Source: Caulobacteraceae bacterium | GTDB taxonomy: Bacteria; Pseudomonadota; Alphaproteobacteria; Caulobacterales; Caulobacteraceae | Assembly (NCBI GenBank): GCA_003165275.1 | Contig: PLSW01000385.1 | Span: forward strand, 1 to 34,759 | Length of the DNA: 34,759 nucleotides | Reading direction: 5' to 3' | Part shown: one piece after another, positions 19,008-28,385 of the stretch | How positions within the stretch are numbered: the stretch's first letter is position 1 | Layout: the number at the start of each line of letters is the position of its first letter | Position numbers and translations under genes: made by a program | Notes under the pieces: model-generated | Databases searched by the model: none | Seen by the model: only the letters and a program-made list of their open reading frames with translations | Told to the model about the DNA's origin: nothing

Positions 19008-20551
19008 TTCGCGAGGTCCACGCCAGGTAGGTCCACGCCTGCCGCGGCGATCACCGCGCCATCCCGAACCAGGGCCACGGCGGCCGCGAGATCGGGATGC
19101 ATGTGCCGGTCCTCGTCGAGATGGGGCACGTCCCGGCGCAGGCGCGCGCGCACCGCCTCCAGGGGACCGCTCGAGGTCAGGGGCGCATGGAAATCGCAGC
19201 CCTGCGCCGCCGCCAGCAACTCGATCGCCACCACCGCGCAGGCGTTTTCCGCCATGCCCAGCAGCCGCCGGGCCCCGTGGGCGGCCATGGAGACGTGGTC
19301 CTCCTGGTTGGCGGAGGTGGGGATGGAATCGACGCTGGCCGGATAGGCCTTCTGCTTGTTCTCCGACACCAGGGCCGCGGCGGTCACCTGGGGGATCATG
19401 AAGCCGGAATTCAGCCCCGGCCTGGGGGTCAGGAAGGCCGGCAAGCCGGACAGGGCCGGATCGACCAGCATGGCGATGCGCCGCTCGGCCAGGGAGCCGA
19501 TCTCGCAGATGGCCAGGGCGATCATGTCGGCGGCGAAGGCCACCGGCTCGGCGTGGAAGTTGCCGCCGGACAGCGCCTCGGCCTGGCCGTCATCGCACTG
19601 GAAGATCAAGGGGTTGTCTGTGACGCCGTTGGCCTCGTCCTCCAAGGTCCGCGCCGCCTGGCGCAGCACGCCCAGGGCCGCGCCCATGACCTGCGGCTGA
19701 CAGCGCAGGCAGTAGGGATCCTGCACCCGCTCATCATCCTGCCGGTGCGAGGCGCGGATGGCCGAGCCCGCCATCAGGACCCGCAGGGTCTCGGCGGCCT
19801 CGATCTGGCCCGCGTGGCGGCGCAGGGCGTGGATACGCGGGTCGAACGGGGTGTCGGATCCCTTTGCCGCCTCGGTGGCCATGGCGCCCGTGACAAGGGC
19901 CGACTGGAACAGGCGCTCGGCCTCGAACAGGCCGGCAAGGGCGTTGGCGGTGGAGAACTGGGTGCCGTTCAGCAGCGCCAGGCCCTCTTTCGGCCCGGGC
20001 TCAAGCGGCCGGAGCCCCGCCTGTGCGAGGGCCGCCTCGGCGGGAAGGACCGCGCCGCCGACGATGATGTCGCCGACGCCGATCATCGCCGCGGCCATAT
20101 GGGCCAGGGGCGCGAGGTCGCCCGAGGCGCCCACTGAACCCTGGCAGGGGATCACCGGGACAAGGTCCTGGACCAGCATGGCCTCAAGCAGCGCCACGGT
20201 GGCCGGCGCGACCCCGGAGGCGCCCTGCGCCAGGCTAGCCAGCTTCAGCGCCAGCATCAGCCGGGCGATGGGCTTGGGCATGGCCTCGCCGACGCCGGCG
20301 GCGTGGGACAGGACGATGTTGCGCTGGAGCCGGGCGAGATCCCCGTCGGCGATACGGACGTTGGCCAGCTTCCCGAAACCGGTGTTGACCCCATAGACCG
20401 GCTCGCCGCGCGCCAGGATCACCGCCACGGCGGCGGCGCTTCGGGCGATTGCCGGCGCGGCCAGGGGCGACAGGCGCACCGCCGCGCCGCGATAAATCGC
20501 CCGCCACTGATCGAGGCGAACGTCACCCGGTATGAGAACCAAGGCGCTCAT
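19004..20551 (-). CDS. hutH: Histidine ammonia-lyase (histidase)
   Basis: A 515-residue histidase that deaminates histidine to urocanate. The MIO cofactor triad Ala142-Ser143-Gly144 sits in [16 protein letters not shown], at the same numbering as the Pseudomonas putida enzyme. That agreement, together with a 4-bp ATGA overlap with hutI, fixes the start at 20551 rather than the 60-residue longer ORF-track start at 20731. [12 protein letters not shown] near the N-terminus carries the active-site Tyr loop. It shares a 4-bp overlap with hutG downstream. Confidence 0.98.
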   Translation of the reverse strand: MSALVLIPGDVRLDQWRAIYRGAAVRLSPLAAPAIARSAAAVAVILARGEPVYGVNTGFGKLANVRIADGDLARLQRNIVLSHAAGVGEAMPKPIARLMLALKLASLAQGASGVAPATVALLEAMLVQDLVPVIPCQGSVGASGDLAPLAHMAAAMIGVGDIIVGGAVLPAEAALAQAGLRPLEPGPKEGLALLNGTQFSTANALAGLFEAERLFQSALVTGAMATEAAKGSDTPFDPRIHALRRHAGQIEAAETLRVLMAGSAIRASHRQDDERVQDPYCLRCQPQVMGAALGVLRQAARTLEDEANGVTDNPLIFQCDDGQAEALSGGNFHAEPVAFAADMIALAICEIGSLAERRIAMLVDPALSGLPAFLTPRPGLNSGFMIPQVTAAALVSENKQKAYPASVDSIPTSANQEDHVSMAAHGARRLLGMAENACAVVAIELLAAAQGCDFHAPLTSSGPLEAVRARLRRDVPHLDEDRHMHPDLAAAVALVRDGAVIAAAGVDLPGVDLAK

Positions 20552-21765
20552 GGCGCTTCGCCGTTCCAGACGCGGGCGTGAAGGGGATTGTAGCCCATCC
20601 GGTAGACCAGCTCCGCCGGCCGCTCGATGTCCCAGATCGCCAGGTCGCAACGCTTGCCGGCCTCCAACGTGCCGATATCCGCCGAGCGGCCCAGGGCGCG
20701 GGCGGCTTCGCGCGTGACGCCGGCGAGGCACTCATCCACCGTCAGGCGGAACAGGGTCGCGGCCATGTTCATGGTCAAGAGCAGCGAGGTCAGCGGCGAG
20801 GTGCCGGGGTTGCAGTCCGTTGCCAGCGCCATCGTCACGCCCCGCGCTCGGAGCGCCTCGATGGGCGGAAGGCGGGTCTCCCGCACGAAATAGAAGGCGC
20901 CCGGCAGCAGGGTCGCCACCACCCCCGCCCGCGCCATGGCGGCCGCGCCGGTCTCATCCAAATGTTCCAGATGATCCGCCGACAGGGCGCCGAAAGCCGC
21001 CGCCAGGGACGCACCTTGGCTGTTGGAGAGCTGCTCGGCGTGCAGCTTGACCGGCAGGCCGTTCGCCTTGGCCGCCTCAAACACCCGGCGGACCTGGGTC
21101 GGGGTGAAGGCGATGGTCTCGCAAAAGGCGTCGACCGCGTCGGCGAGGCCCTGCGCCGCCGCGGCCGGGATGATCTCGCGGCAGACGAGGTCGATGTAGC
21201 CGTCCGCGTCCCCTGCGAATTCCGGCGGCAGGGCGTGGGCGGCCAGCAGCGTCGTGGTGATGGTCACATCGCGCGCGTCCCCCAGGGCGCGGGCGGCGCG
21301 CAGGGATTTCAACTCGTCCGCGAGGGTCAGCCCGTAGCCCGATTTGACCTCGACTGTGGTCGCGCCCTCGGCGATTAGGGCGTCCAGGCGCGGCAGGGCC
21401 GCGGCGACCAACTGGCCCTGGCTCGCCGCCCGGGTCGCCCGCATGGTGGAGACAATGCCGCCGCCGGCGCGGGCGATCTCCTGGTACGATGCGCCCGCGA
21501 GCCGTTGTTCGAACTCACCGGCGCGGTCGCCGCCGAAGACCAGGTGGGTGTGCGGATCGATCAGGCCGGGGGTGATCCAGCGCCCTTCGCAGGCCGTGAT
21601 CCGCGGGGCGTCCAGGGCCGGCGCCTCGGCGGCCGGCCCGGCGTAGACGATGCGGCCGGCCCGCGCGGCGACCAGTCCGTCTTCGACAACACCGAGGCCC
21701 GGCAGGCCCGGCGCCAGGGTCGCAAGGCGGGCGCCGCGCCAGATATGGTCGCAAAGCTCAGCCAT
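20548..21765 (-). CDS. hutI: Imidazolonepropionase
   Basis: A 405-residue amidohydrolase-fold enzyme that opens imidazolone propionate to N-formimino-L-glutamate. Metal ligands are seen in [16 protein letters not shown] and later in [21 protein letters not shown] and [11 protein letters not shown]. The ATG at 21765 follows AAGGGAGG at about 11 nt and was chosen over the ORF-track start at 21813, giving the usual family length. It is the first gene of hutIHGU, with the palindromic HutC-type operator 57 bp upstream. Confidence 0.97.
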   Translation of the reverse strand: MAELCDHIWRGARLATLAPGLPGLGVVEDGLVAARAGRIVYAGPAAEAPALDAPRITACEGRWITPGLIDPHTHLVFGGDRAGEFEQRLAGASYQEIARAGGGIVSTMRATRAASQGQLVAAALPRLDALIAEGATTVEVKSGYGLTLADELKSLRAARALGDARDVTITTTLLAAHALPPEFAGDADGYIDLVCREIIPAAAAQGLADAVDAFCETIAFTPTQVRRVFEAAKANGLPVKLHAEQLSNSQGASLAAAFGALSADHLEHLDETGAAAMARAGVVATLLPGAFYFVRETRLPPIEALRARGVTMALATDCNPGTSPLTSLLLTMNMAATLFRLTVDECLAGVTREAARALGRSADIGTLEAGKRCDLAIWDIERPAELVYRMGYNPLHARVWNGEAP

Positions 21766-21822
21766 ACGCCGCGCTGCCTCCCTTGAGCGTCCAACCGCTT
21801 TAGACTTGGCCAACCGGCGGAT

Positions 21823-21836
21823 AATGTCTAGACATT
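21823..21836. promoter_or_regulatory. HutC-type operator palindrome
   Basis: AATGTCTAGACATT is a perfect 14-bp palindrome in the 97-bp gap between divergent hutI and hutF. Its core GTCTAGAC fits the GntR/HutC-subfamily pattern GTNTANAC. It overlaps a GATAAT hexamer (21820-21825) that could be a -10 element for hutF. A single site here would let HutC control both operons, including its own gene. Role inferred. Confidence 0.8.
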
Positions 21837-21862
21837 TAATCGACAGTCGCTAGGGGATTGCC

Positions 21863-23227
21863 ATGCGATCGCTGTGGTTCGAGACGGCCCTGCTGACCGA
21901 CGGATGGGCCAAGGCCGTGCGGCTGACCCTAGACGGTGGCGTGATCGCGCGGGTCGAGCGAGACGCCGCGCCGGCGCCGGCCGACGAGCGCCACAGCGTC
22001 GCCGTCCCAGGTCTTTGCAACGTCCACAGCCACGCATTCCAGCGCGGCATGGCGGGGTTGACCGAATATCGCGGCCCAACCGCCGACAACTTCTGGACCT
22101 GGCGGGAGCTGATGTACCAGTTCCTCGATCGCATCGCGCCGGAGGATGTCGAAGCCATCGCCGCCCAGGCCTATGTGGAGATGCTGGAGACCGGCTTCAC
22201 CCGTGTGGGCGAGTTCCACTACCTGCATCACGACGCGAACGGCGCGCCCTACGCCGACATCGCCGAGATGGCGCACCGGATCGTGGCCGCGGCCGGGGAA
22301 ACCGGGATCGGCCTGACACTGCTGCCGGTGTTCTACGCCCACGGCGATTTCGGCGGCGCGGCGCCGAGCCCCGGCCAGCGGCGCTTCCTCAACGATCCGG
22401 ACCGTTTCGCCCGCCTGTTCGACGCCAGCCGCGCCGCGCTGGCTCCCCTGCCGGACGCCAACCTGGGTGTCGCGCCCCACAGCCTGCGCGCGGTGACGCC
22501 GGAGGAATTGGCGCAAATCCGCGCCCTCGCTCCCAACGGCCCGGTGCACGCCCACGCCGCCGAACAGACCCGCGAGGTCGACGATTGCGTGGCCTGGAGC
22601 GGGCGGCGGCCGGTGGAATGGTTGCTGGAAAACGCCGCCGTCGACCGGTCCTGGTGCCTGATCCACGCCACCCACCTGACGCCCGCGGAGACTCAAGGCT
22701 TGGCGGCGAGCGGCGCGGTCGCCGGGCTGTGCCCGATCACCGAGGCCAACCTCGGCGACGGATTCTTTCCCACGCGGGACTTTCTCGCCGCGGGCGGCCA
22801 GTTCGGTGTCGGCACCGACTCCAATATCCTGATCGATCCGGCCCAGGAGCTGCGTGGCCTGGAGTATGCGCAGCGGCTCTCCCTTCGCGCCCGCAACGTG
22901 CTGGGCTCACCAGACCGGCCCTCCACCGGGGCGAGCCTTTTCGTCGGCGCGCTCGAAGGCGGAGCCAAGGCGCTGGGGCAGTCGACCTCCGGACTGTCGA
23001 TCGGCGCGAGCGCGGACATCGTCAGCCTGGATCCGGAGCATCTGGCCCTCTACGGCCGTACCGGCGACGCCCTACTGGACGGCTGGCTGTTCGCCGCCAG
23101 CACGCCCGGGGTCGTAAAGACCGTCTGGCGCGGCGGAGACCGCGTCGTCGCGGACGGGCGGCACCGTGACGCCGAGCGCATCGGTCGGCGCTATCGCCAA
23201 ACCCTGGACCGGCTGCTGCAGGCGTGA
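21863..23227 (+). CDS. hutF: Formimidoylglutamate deiminase
   Basis: A 454-residue amidohydrolase-superfamily enzyme that converts N-formimino-L-glutamate to N-formyl-L-glutamate and ammonia, feeding HutG. Metal-binding HSHAFQRGMAG, the catalytic-region HAAEQTREVDD, IHATHLTP and the Asp of VGTDSNI are in the usual order. The length is typical. AGGGG lies about 7 nt before the ATG. It is the first gene of the plus-strand hutFC pair and overlaps hutC by 4 bp (GTGA). Confidence 0.96.
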   Translation: MRSLWFETALLTDGWAKAVRLTLDGGVIARVERDAAPAPADERHSVAVPGLCNVHSHAFQRGMAGLTEYRGPTADNFWTWRELMYQFLDRIAPEDVEAIAAQAYVEMLETGFTRVGEFHYLHHDANGAPYADIAEMAHRIVAAAGETGIGLTLLPVFYAHGDFGGAAPSPGQRRFLNDPDRFARLFDASRAALAPLPDANLGVAPHSLRAVTPEELAQIRALAPNGPVHAHAAEQTREVDDCVAWSGRRPVEWLLENAAVDRSWCLIHATHLTPAETQGLAASGAVAGLCPITEANLGDGFFPTRDFLAAGGQFGVGTDSNILIDPAQELRGLEYAQRLSLRARNVLGSPDRPSTGASLFVGALEGGAKALGQSTSGLSIGASADIVSLDPEHLALYGRTGDALLDGWLFAASTPGVVKTVWRGGDRVVADGRHRDAERIGRRYRQTLDRLLQA

Positions 23228-23943
23228 GCGTCACCGCCCCCCCCGTCCAGACCCTCGACCGGCGCATTCGTTTTGACCTGGAGCAGCGCATCCGCTCCGG
23301 CGACTGGGCGCCAGGACGGCGGATTCCCACCGAGCTCGATCTGATGGCGGACTACGGCTGTTCGCGGATGACCGTCAGCAAGGCGATCACCGCCCTTGTT
23401 CAGTCGGGGCTGATTGAGCGGCGCAAGAAGGCGGGGTCGTACGTGGCGCGGCCGCGCGTGCAGACTGCGGTCCTTGAAATCCCCGACATTCCGGCGCTGA
23501 TCGCAAGCTCCGGCGAAACTTATCGGTTTCAAAGGCTTAGCCGTACGGTGCGCGCCCTGAACCTGGGCGACCCGGGCGAGGCGGGCCTATCCGCATCCGG
23601 GCCCGTGCTTGAAGTTTCAGGTCTCCATTTCGCTGGCGACGCGCCATTCGCCCTGGAGCGGCGGATTTTGAACCTCGCCGCAGTCCCGGAGGCTGAGGGC
23701 CTGTCCTTCGAGAACGAAGCCCCGGGATCCTGGCTGCTCCACCACGTGCCCTGGACCGAGGCGCGTCACCGCATCGCTGCGATCAATGTGGATGGAGCGA
23801 GCGCCAACCATTTGCAGATTTCGCGCGAGCAGGCCTGCCTGCAGGTGGAGCGCCACACGTTTCGCCTGGGCGAATGGATCACCTTTGCCCGACTGATCTA
23901 TCCGGGCGATCGGTACGATCTGACCGCGGCGTTCCGGCCGTGA
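23224..23943 (+). CDS. hutC: GntR/HutC-family repressor of histidine utilisation
   Basis: A 239-residue transcriptional repressor that in this family senses urocanate. Residues 12-80 form the winged helix-turn-helix (LEQRIRSGDWAPGRRIPTEL, CSRMTVSKAITALVQSGLIE), and residues about 100-237 a UTRA ligand domain (SGLHFAGDAPFALERRILN). The GTG start overlaps the hutF stop. Linkage to all other hut genes and the palindrome at 21823 supports the name over other GntR-type roles. Confidence 0.94.
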   Translation: MSVTAPPVQTLDRRIRFDLEQRIRSGDWAPGRRIPTELDLMADYGCSRMTVSKAITALVQSGLIERRKKAGSYVARPRVQTAVLEIPDIPALIASSGETYRFQRLSRTVRALNLGDPGEAGLSASGPVLEVSGLHFAGDAPFALERRILNLAAVPEAEGLSFENEAPGSWLLHHVPWTEARHRIAAINVDGASANHLQISREQACLQVERHTFRLGEWITFARLIYPGDRYDLTAAFRP

Positions 23944-24005
23944 CGGCAAGCGCCACCGTGCGGCCGGCGCCCTCAATCCCTTGGTCCACGGGGAACTCTA
24001 GCGCA

Positions 24006-24027
24006 GCTTAGCTGGAGACGGCTAAGC
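24006..24027 (+). terminator. Hairpin 62 bp downstream of hutC
   Basis: GCTTAGC-TGGAGACG-GCTAAGC is a 7-bp perfect stem with an 8-nt loop. No T-run follows. It may end the hutFC transcript, but the support is modest. The remainder of 23944-24184 shows nothing recognisable; the ORF 24029-24235 is judged spurious. Confidence 0.35.
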
Positions 24028-24184
24028 GTTGGACTGTCGGCGCCCCACTCAGTCAGCCGGCGACATAGGGGACTTTTGCGCCTCCCAGAGACAACTGCGC
24101 CCACGACAGCGTGGGTCGCGCAAACCTGTCTCATACCGCCCAATGGACCGTCGCTCTATCGTCACGAAAACGATGCCGCTTGCT

Positions 24185-24360
24185 GATCTGAGCTCGCGAA
24201 GTGTCCGCCTGCTCGTCAGATGGCGTTGCGTGTAGAAGGTGTTGTGGACGGCCGCGTGGGTGCTGAGGAACCTCTGCGCGGGCCGCGGACTTGAAGCCCT
24301 GCGGCCTTCGCTCCCGTCGTCGGATGGGTAGGTGGCTGTTCCCCTGCCGCGCCTTCTGCG
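24185..24360 (-). mobile_element. IS6-family transposase relic, C-terminal part
   Basis: Minus-strand reading gives RQGNSHLPIRRRERRPQGFK, then, after one frameshift, FLSTHAAVHNTFYTQRHLTS and RRTLRELRSA. These correspond to the NRAENSHLPxRRRER, FKS and RHL-SRRTL blocks at the C-terminus of IS6-family transposases. The final codons and the inverted repeat are missing, and the N-terminal part is absent. The stretch between this relic and the small regulator gene at 24504 contains only a short palindrome. It is oriented like the other relics. Confidence 0.72.
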
Positions 24361-24470
24361 TCTAACGGCCTGAATCGGAAACCCTGCGGGCTTTCGAAGC
24401 TCTATCGCACCGATCCGGTGGCCGCCGCCGATGTTGATTGGGGATCATTGAGGGCGTAGACGTTACAAGT

Positions 24471-24485
24471 CCGGTTCAAAACCGG
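24471..24485. promoter_or_regulatory. Palindrome upstream of XRE-hyf operon
   Basis: CCGGTT-CAA-AACCGG is a 6-bp perfect inverted repeat with a 3-bp centre, 18 bp before the start codon of the XRE-type gene. Location and symmetry fit an autoregulatory operator. This is inference from position only. Confidence 0.45.
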
Positions 24486-24503
24486 TAAACTGATAGCTGA
24501 AAC

Positions 24504-24749
24504 ATGATAACTGCGGCTCAGATTCGCGCGGCCCGCGCCTTGGTCAGTCTTGATCAGCGCGAACTTGCGGCCCTGTCAGGCCTGTCTCTGCCGACCATTC
24601 AGCGCATGGAAGCAAGCGACGGCGTTATCCGCGGCAACGTGGACTCGTTGATGAAACTCATCGGCGCCCTGAACGCAGTGGGGGTGGAATTGATCAGCGA
24701 CGGCGCCGCGAGCCCCGGCGGGGGACGGGGCGTTCGCCTGAAGCCATGA
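24504..24749 (+). CDS. Small XRE-family helix-turn-helix regulator
   Basis: An 81-residue protein that is essentially one lambda-Cro/XRE DNA-binding domain: TAAQIRAARALVSLDQRELA followed by ALSGLSLPTIQRMEASDG. A short tail ends RGVRLKP, common in small alphaproteobacterial XRE proteins. Its stop overlaps the hyfB start by 4 bp (ATGA), so it is the first cistron of the hyf-like operon and probably its regulator. It has no separate sensor domain, so if it responds to a signal this must come from a partner or from its abundance. The ribosome-binding site is weak. Confidence 0.85.
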   Translation: MITAAQIRAARALVSLDQRELAALSGLSLPTIQRMEASDGVIRGNVDSLMKLIGALNAVGVELISDGAASPGGGRGVRLKP

Positions 24750-26773
24750 CCCTGCTCAGCCAGACGACCGTGGAGTTGGTGTTGGAATGCGTGGCGGCCC
24801 TTATCGGCCTGTCCATCCTTTCCATTGCGGCGGGACGGCGGCTGGCGACGTCCGTGGTCTACGCGGGATGTTTGGTTGTCTGCCTCCTGGGACTGACGGT
24901 GGCGCTCGCCCATCTGCTGGGCGCGGGCGACGCCTCAAGCACGGCGGTGCTGCCCCTCGGCCTGCCCTGGATTGGCGCGCGGTTTCGCCTGGACGCGTTG
25001 AGCGCGGTGTTCCTGGTCGTCGTCAACCTCGGCGGAGCGGCGGCCAGCCTCTTTGCCATTGGCTATGGCCGGCACGAGGACGAGCCGCAGCGCGTTCTGC
25101 CCTTCTATCCGGCCTTTCTGGCCGGCATGAATCTGGTGGTGCTGGCGGACGACGCGTTCAGCTTCCTGGTCGCCTGGGAGTTCATGTCGCTGAGTTCCTG
25201 GGCCCTGGTGATGGCGCGCCACCGCGATCCCGAAAATCGCCGCGCCGGCTACATCTATCTGTTGATGGCCTCGTTTGGCGCGCTTTGCCTGTTGCTGGCC
25301 TTCGGCCTGCTGGCGGGTCCTGGCGGCGGCTACAGTTTCGACGCGGTGCGCGCCCATACGCCGACGGCGGTGATCGCCGCGCTCGTCCTTTGCTTGGCGG
25401 TCCTTGGCGCAGGCTCCAAGGCCGGGCTCGTCCCCCTGCATGTGTGGTTGCCCCTGGCCCATCCGGCGGCGCCCAGCCATGTCTCGGCGCTTATGAGCGG
25501 GGTTATGACCAAGGTCGCGATCTACGCCTTCGTCCGCATCGTATTCGACCTTCTCGGCCCCCCCGCCCCGTGGTGGAGCCTGCTGATCCTGTTTCTGGGC
25601 GGCGTCACAGCGGTGCTGGGCATCCTCTATGCGCTCATGCAGACCGACATGAAGCGCATGCTAGCCTACAGCACGGTGGAGAACGTCGGCATCATCTTCA
25701 TCGGCCTGGGTCTGGGGCTGGCCTTCAAGGCCCAACACCTGACCTGGGCGGCGGCCTTGGCGGTGACGGCGGCCCTCTTCCACGTATTCAATCACTCGCT
25801 GTTCAAGAGCCTGCTGTTCTTTGGCGCCGGCGCCGTCCAGGGCGCGACCGGCGAACGGGATCTGGAGCGCCTTGGCGGCCTGATCCATCGCATGCCTCAG
25901 ACCGCCTTCGCGATCCTGATCGGCTGCATCGCCATTTCGGCGCTGCCGCCGTTGAACGGCTTCGCCTCCGAGTGGCTGGCGTTTCAGGCGATCCTGCTGA
26001 GCCCTCAGCTTGACGCCCCGGCGCTGAAGATCCTGGTTCCGGCGATCGGCGGGCTGCTGGCGCTCGCCGCCGCGCTAACGGCGGCCGCGTTCGTACGGGC
26101 CTACGGCGTCGGCTTCCTCGGACGGCCGCGCTCGTCCGCCGCGCAGACCGCGCAGGAGACCGATCGGTGGTCCCTCGCGGCGATGTTCATCCTGGCGGCG
26201 CTGTGTGTGATCGTCGGCGTCCTGCCGGGCCTGGTGATCGACGCCATCGCGCCGGCGGTGCGCGCCATGGTCGGCGCGCCTATGCCGTCCCAGCTCGCCC
26301 AGCCCTGGCTTTCGATCGTGCCCGTCGCGGAAAGCCGCAGCTCTTACAACGGGCTCCTGGTGCTGCTGTTCATCGCCACATCGGCGAGCCTCGCCGCGGT
26401 CACCATCCACCGGCTGGCCTCCCGCGCCCTGCGGCGGGCGCCGGCGTGGGACGGCGGTTATCCCGAGCCGAGTCCCGCCACCCAGTACACCGCCGGCAGT
26501 TTCGCCCAGCCAATCCGCCGGGTGTTCGCGTCCATCATATTCCGGGCGCGTGAGCAGGTGACGATGCCGCCGCCAGGCGACATGGCGCCCGCGCGGTTCA
26601 GGCTGGAGCTGCACGACCCGATCTGGGAGACCGTCTATGCGCCGATCGCCGGGGTCATCGGCTTCGTCGCGGATCGGCTGAACCACCTGCAGTTCCTGAC
26701 CATCCGCGTCTACCTGTCGCTGGTCTTCCTGGCCCTGGTCGGCCTGTTGCTGGTGCTGGCCGTATGGATCTGA
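24746..26773 (+). CDS. hyfB: Hydrogenase-4 component B-like proton-translocating subunit (NuoL/MrpA-type)
   Basis: A 675-residue polytopic membrane protein of the HyfB/HycC branch of antiporter-like complex I subunits. Key charged residues of the proton path are kept: Glu145 in FLVAWEFMSLSSWALV and Lys225 in GAGSKAGLVPLHVWLPLAHP. The family block PSHVSALMSGVMTKVAIYAF follows, then MKRMLAYSTVENVG. A C-terminal extension with EPSPATQYTAGSFAQPIRR is typical of HyfB. It overlaps the XRE gene (4 bp) and hyfC (10 bp). I infer that it moves protons as part of the complex encoded by the following genes. Confidence 0.93.
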   Translation: MTLLSQTTVELVLECVAALIGLSILSIAAGRRLATSVVYAGCLVVCLLGLTVALAHLLGAGDASSTAVLPLGLPWIGARFRLDALSAVFLVVVNLGGAAASLFAIGYGRHEDEPQRVLPFYPAFLAGMNLVVLADDAFSFLVAWEFMSLSSWALVMARHRDPENRRAGYIYLLMASFGALCLLLAFGLLAGPGGGYSFDAVRAHTPTAVIAALVLCLAVLGAGSKAGLVPLHVWLPLAHPAAPSHVSALMSGVMTKVAIYAFVRIVFDLLGPPAPWWSLLILFLGGVTAVLGILYALMQTDMKRMLAYSTVENVGIIFIGLGLGLAFKAQHLTWAAALAVTAALFHVFNHSLFKSLLFFGAGAVQGATGERDLERLGGLIHRMPQTAFAILIGCIAISALPPLNGFASEWLAFQAILLSPQLDAPALKILVPAIGGLLALAAALTAAAFVRAYGVGFLGRPRSSAAQTAQETDRWSLAAMFILAALCVIVGVLPGLVIDAIAPAVRAMVGAPMPSQLAQPWLSIVPVAESRSSYNGLLVLLFIATSASLAAVTIHRLASRALRRAPAWDGGYPEPSPATQYTAGSFAQPIRRVFASIIFRAREQVTMPPPGDMAPARFRLELHDPIWETVYAPIAGVIGFVADRLNHLQFLTIRVYLSLVFLALVGLLLVLAVWI

Positions 26774-27726
26774 TCGGCGATCTGGCCATTCAGGGCGCGG
26801 AGATGCTGCTGGTGCTGGCTTTGGCGCCGCTGCTGACCGGCTTCGTGCGCAAGATCAAGGCTCGGCTGTCGCGGCGGCGGGGCCCGCCCCTCATCCAGCC
26901 CTATCGCGACCTTCTGCGCCTGACCCGCAAGGAGGTCGTGCTCGCGGACAACGCCTCGTGGCTGTTCCGCGTGGCGCCCTACCTGATCTTCGCCGCCACC
27001 TGGGTGGCCGCCGCGCTGGTGCCCACCTTCGCCACGGGCCTGATGTTCAGCTGGTCGGCCGATCTGATCGCGATCATCGCCCTCCTCGGCAGCGCGCGCT
27101 TCTTTCTGGCGCTGGCCGGAATGGACATCGGCACCAGCTTCGGCGGCATCGGCGCCAGCCGGGAAGTCATGATAGCCTCCCTCGCCGAACCGGCGATGAT
27201 CATGATCGTCTTCTCGCTCGCGCTCCTGGCCGGTTCGACCCAGCTGTCGAGCATCGCCGGCTATATGCTCAGCTCCAATGTCGGCCTGAGGGTCACCCTG
27301 GCGCTGGCGCTGGTGGCGCTGATCATGGTGGCGATCGCCGAGAACAGCCGCATCCCGATCGACAATCCGTCGACGCACCTGGAGCTGACCATGGTCCACG
27401 AGGCCATGGTGCTCGAATACTCGGGGCGGCATCTCGCGGTGCTGGAGCTGGCCGCCTCGCTGAAACTCCTCCTTTACGTCTCACTGATCGCCTGCGTTTT
27501 CGTGCCCTGGGGACTTGCGCCGGTAGGGGCTGGCGTTGAGGCGCACCTGATCGGTCTGGCGGCGTTCGCCGGCAAGCTGGCTGTCGCCGGCTTCCTGCTG
27601 GCCGTGTTCGAGACTGCCGTCGCCAAGATGCGCGTGTTCCGGGTTCCTGACTTTCTGGGCGCGGCCCTGATGCTGGGGCTGCTCGGCACACTGCTTCTGT
27701 TCGTCTCGCGGGGGGGGTTGCGATGA
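26764..27726 (+). CDS. hyfC: Hydrogenase-4 component C-like membrane subunit (NuoH-type)
   Basis: A 320-residue NuoH/HycD-like subunit with about eight membrane segments, forming the membrane seat for the peripheral arm. Family blocks are RRRGPPLIQPYRDLLRLTRK at residues 37-56 and IAENSRIPIDNPSTHLELTM, which carries conserved acidic residues, followed by VHEAMVLEYSGRHLA. Length is close to HyfC (about 315-322). It overlaps hyfB by 10 bp and hyfE by 4 bp. Confidence 0.93.
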   Translation: MDLIGDLAIQGAEMLLVLALAPLLTGFVRKIKARLSRRRGPPLIQPYRDLLRLTRKEVVLADNASWLFRVAPYLIFAATWVAAALVPTFATGLMFSWSADLIAIIALLGSARFFLALAGMDIGTSFGGIGASREVMIASLAEPAMIMIVFSLALLAGSTQLSSIAGYMLSSNVGLRVTLALALVALIMVAIAENSRIPIDNPSTHLELTMVHEAMVLEYSGRHLAVLELAASLKLLLYVSLIACVFVPWGLAPVGAGVEAHLIGLAAFAGKLAVAGFLLAVFETAVAKMRVFRVPDFLGAALMLGLLGTLLLFVSRGGLR

Positions 27727-28385
27727 CCGGCCTGTCCTTCGATGTCGCGCACCTGCTGGCCGGCGGTCTGGTGCTGGCCAGCTTTATGCTGCTCTACCAG
27801 GATCGGCTCAGCGCCCTGGTCAACACCTTCGCCCTTCATGCCGTCGTGCTGTCTCTGTCGGTCGCCTGGCAGGCGCTGATCCAGGATGCGCCGCACCTCT
27901 ATGTGACGGCGGCCATCGCACTGGCGTTCAAGGCCGTGGTCATCCCGACGGCCCTGCATCGGATCATCAAACGGCTGGGCATCCACCGCGAGATTGAAAC
28001 CGTCGTCGGCGTCGGACCGACCATGCTGGCCGGAATCGGACTGGTGGCGCTGGCGATGGTGGTGATGCTCCGCGTCGCCCCGGGCGCGGACCGACTGGCG
28101 GGCGAGGACCTCGCCTTCGCCCTCTCCGTCGTGCTGCTCGGCATGCTGATCATGGTCACCCGCCGCAATGCGGTCAGCCTGGTGATCGGCTTCATGTCGC
28201 TGGAGAACGGCCTGGTGCTGGCCGCCACCGGCGCCAAGGGCATGCCGTTGGTGGTGGAGATCAGCGTCGCCTTCTCTGTGTTGATCGCCTTCATTGTCAT
28301 CGGCGTCTTCCTGTTCCGAATCCGCGAACGGTTCGACACCGTCGACGTCAGCGCGCTCGACCGGTTCCGGGAAGAACGCAGATGA
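27723..28385 (+). CDS. hyfE: Hydrogenase-4 component E-like membrane subunit (NuoK-type)
   Basis: A 220-residue membrane protein of the HyfE/HycP type, whose C-terminal half resembles NuoK. The conserved Glu lies in GFMSLENGLVLAATG, and the N-terminal half contains FKAVVIPTALHRIIKRLGI, a usual HyfE block. Length matches HyfE (about 216). It overlaps both neighbours by 4 bp. Part of the proton channel region between the NuoH-like and antiporter-like subunits, by family knowledge. Confidence 0.9.
   Translation: MTGLSFDVAHLLAGGLVLASFMLLYQDRLSALVNTFALHAVVLSLSVAWQALIQDAPHLYVTAAIALAFKAVVIPTALHRIIKRLGIHREIETVVGVGPTMLAGIGLVALAMVVMLRVAPGADRLAGEDLAFALSVVLLGMLIMVTRRNAVSLVIGFMSLENGLVLAATGAKGMPLVVEISVAFSVLIAFIVIGVFLFRIRERFDTVDVSALDRFREERR

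Noticed and set aside
24029-24235. 68-codon plus-strand ORF after hutC
   Set aside because: No family pattern, and its 3' part is antisense to the IS6 relic.
24455-24500. GGTTCAAAACC resembling a tRNA T-arm
   Set aside because: No acceptor, D or anticodon arms fit around it; treated as a palindrome instead.
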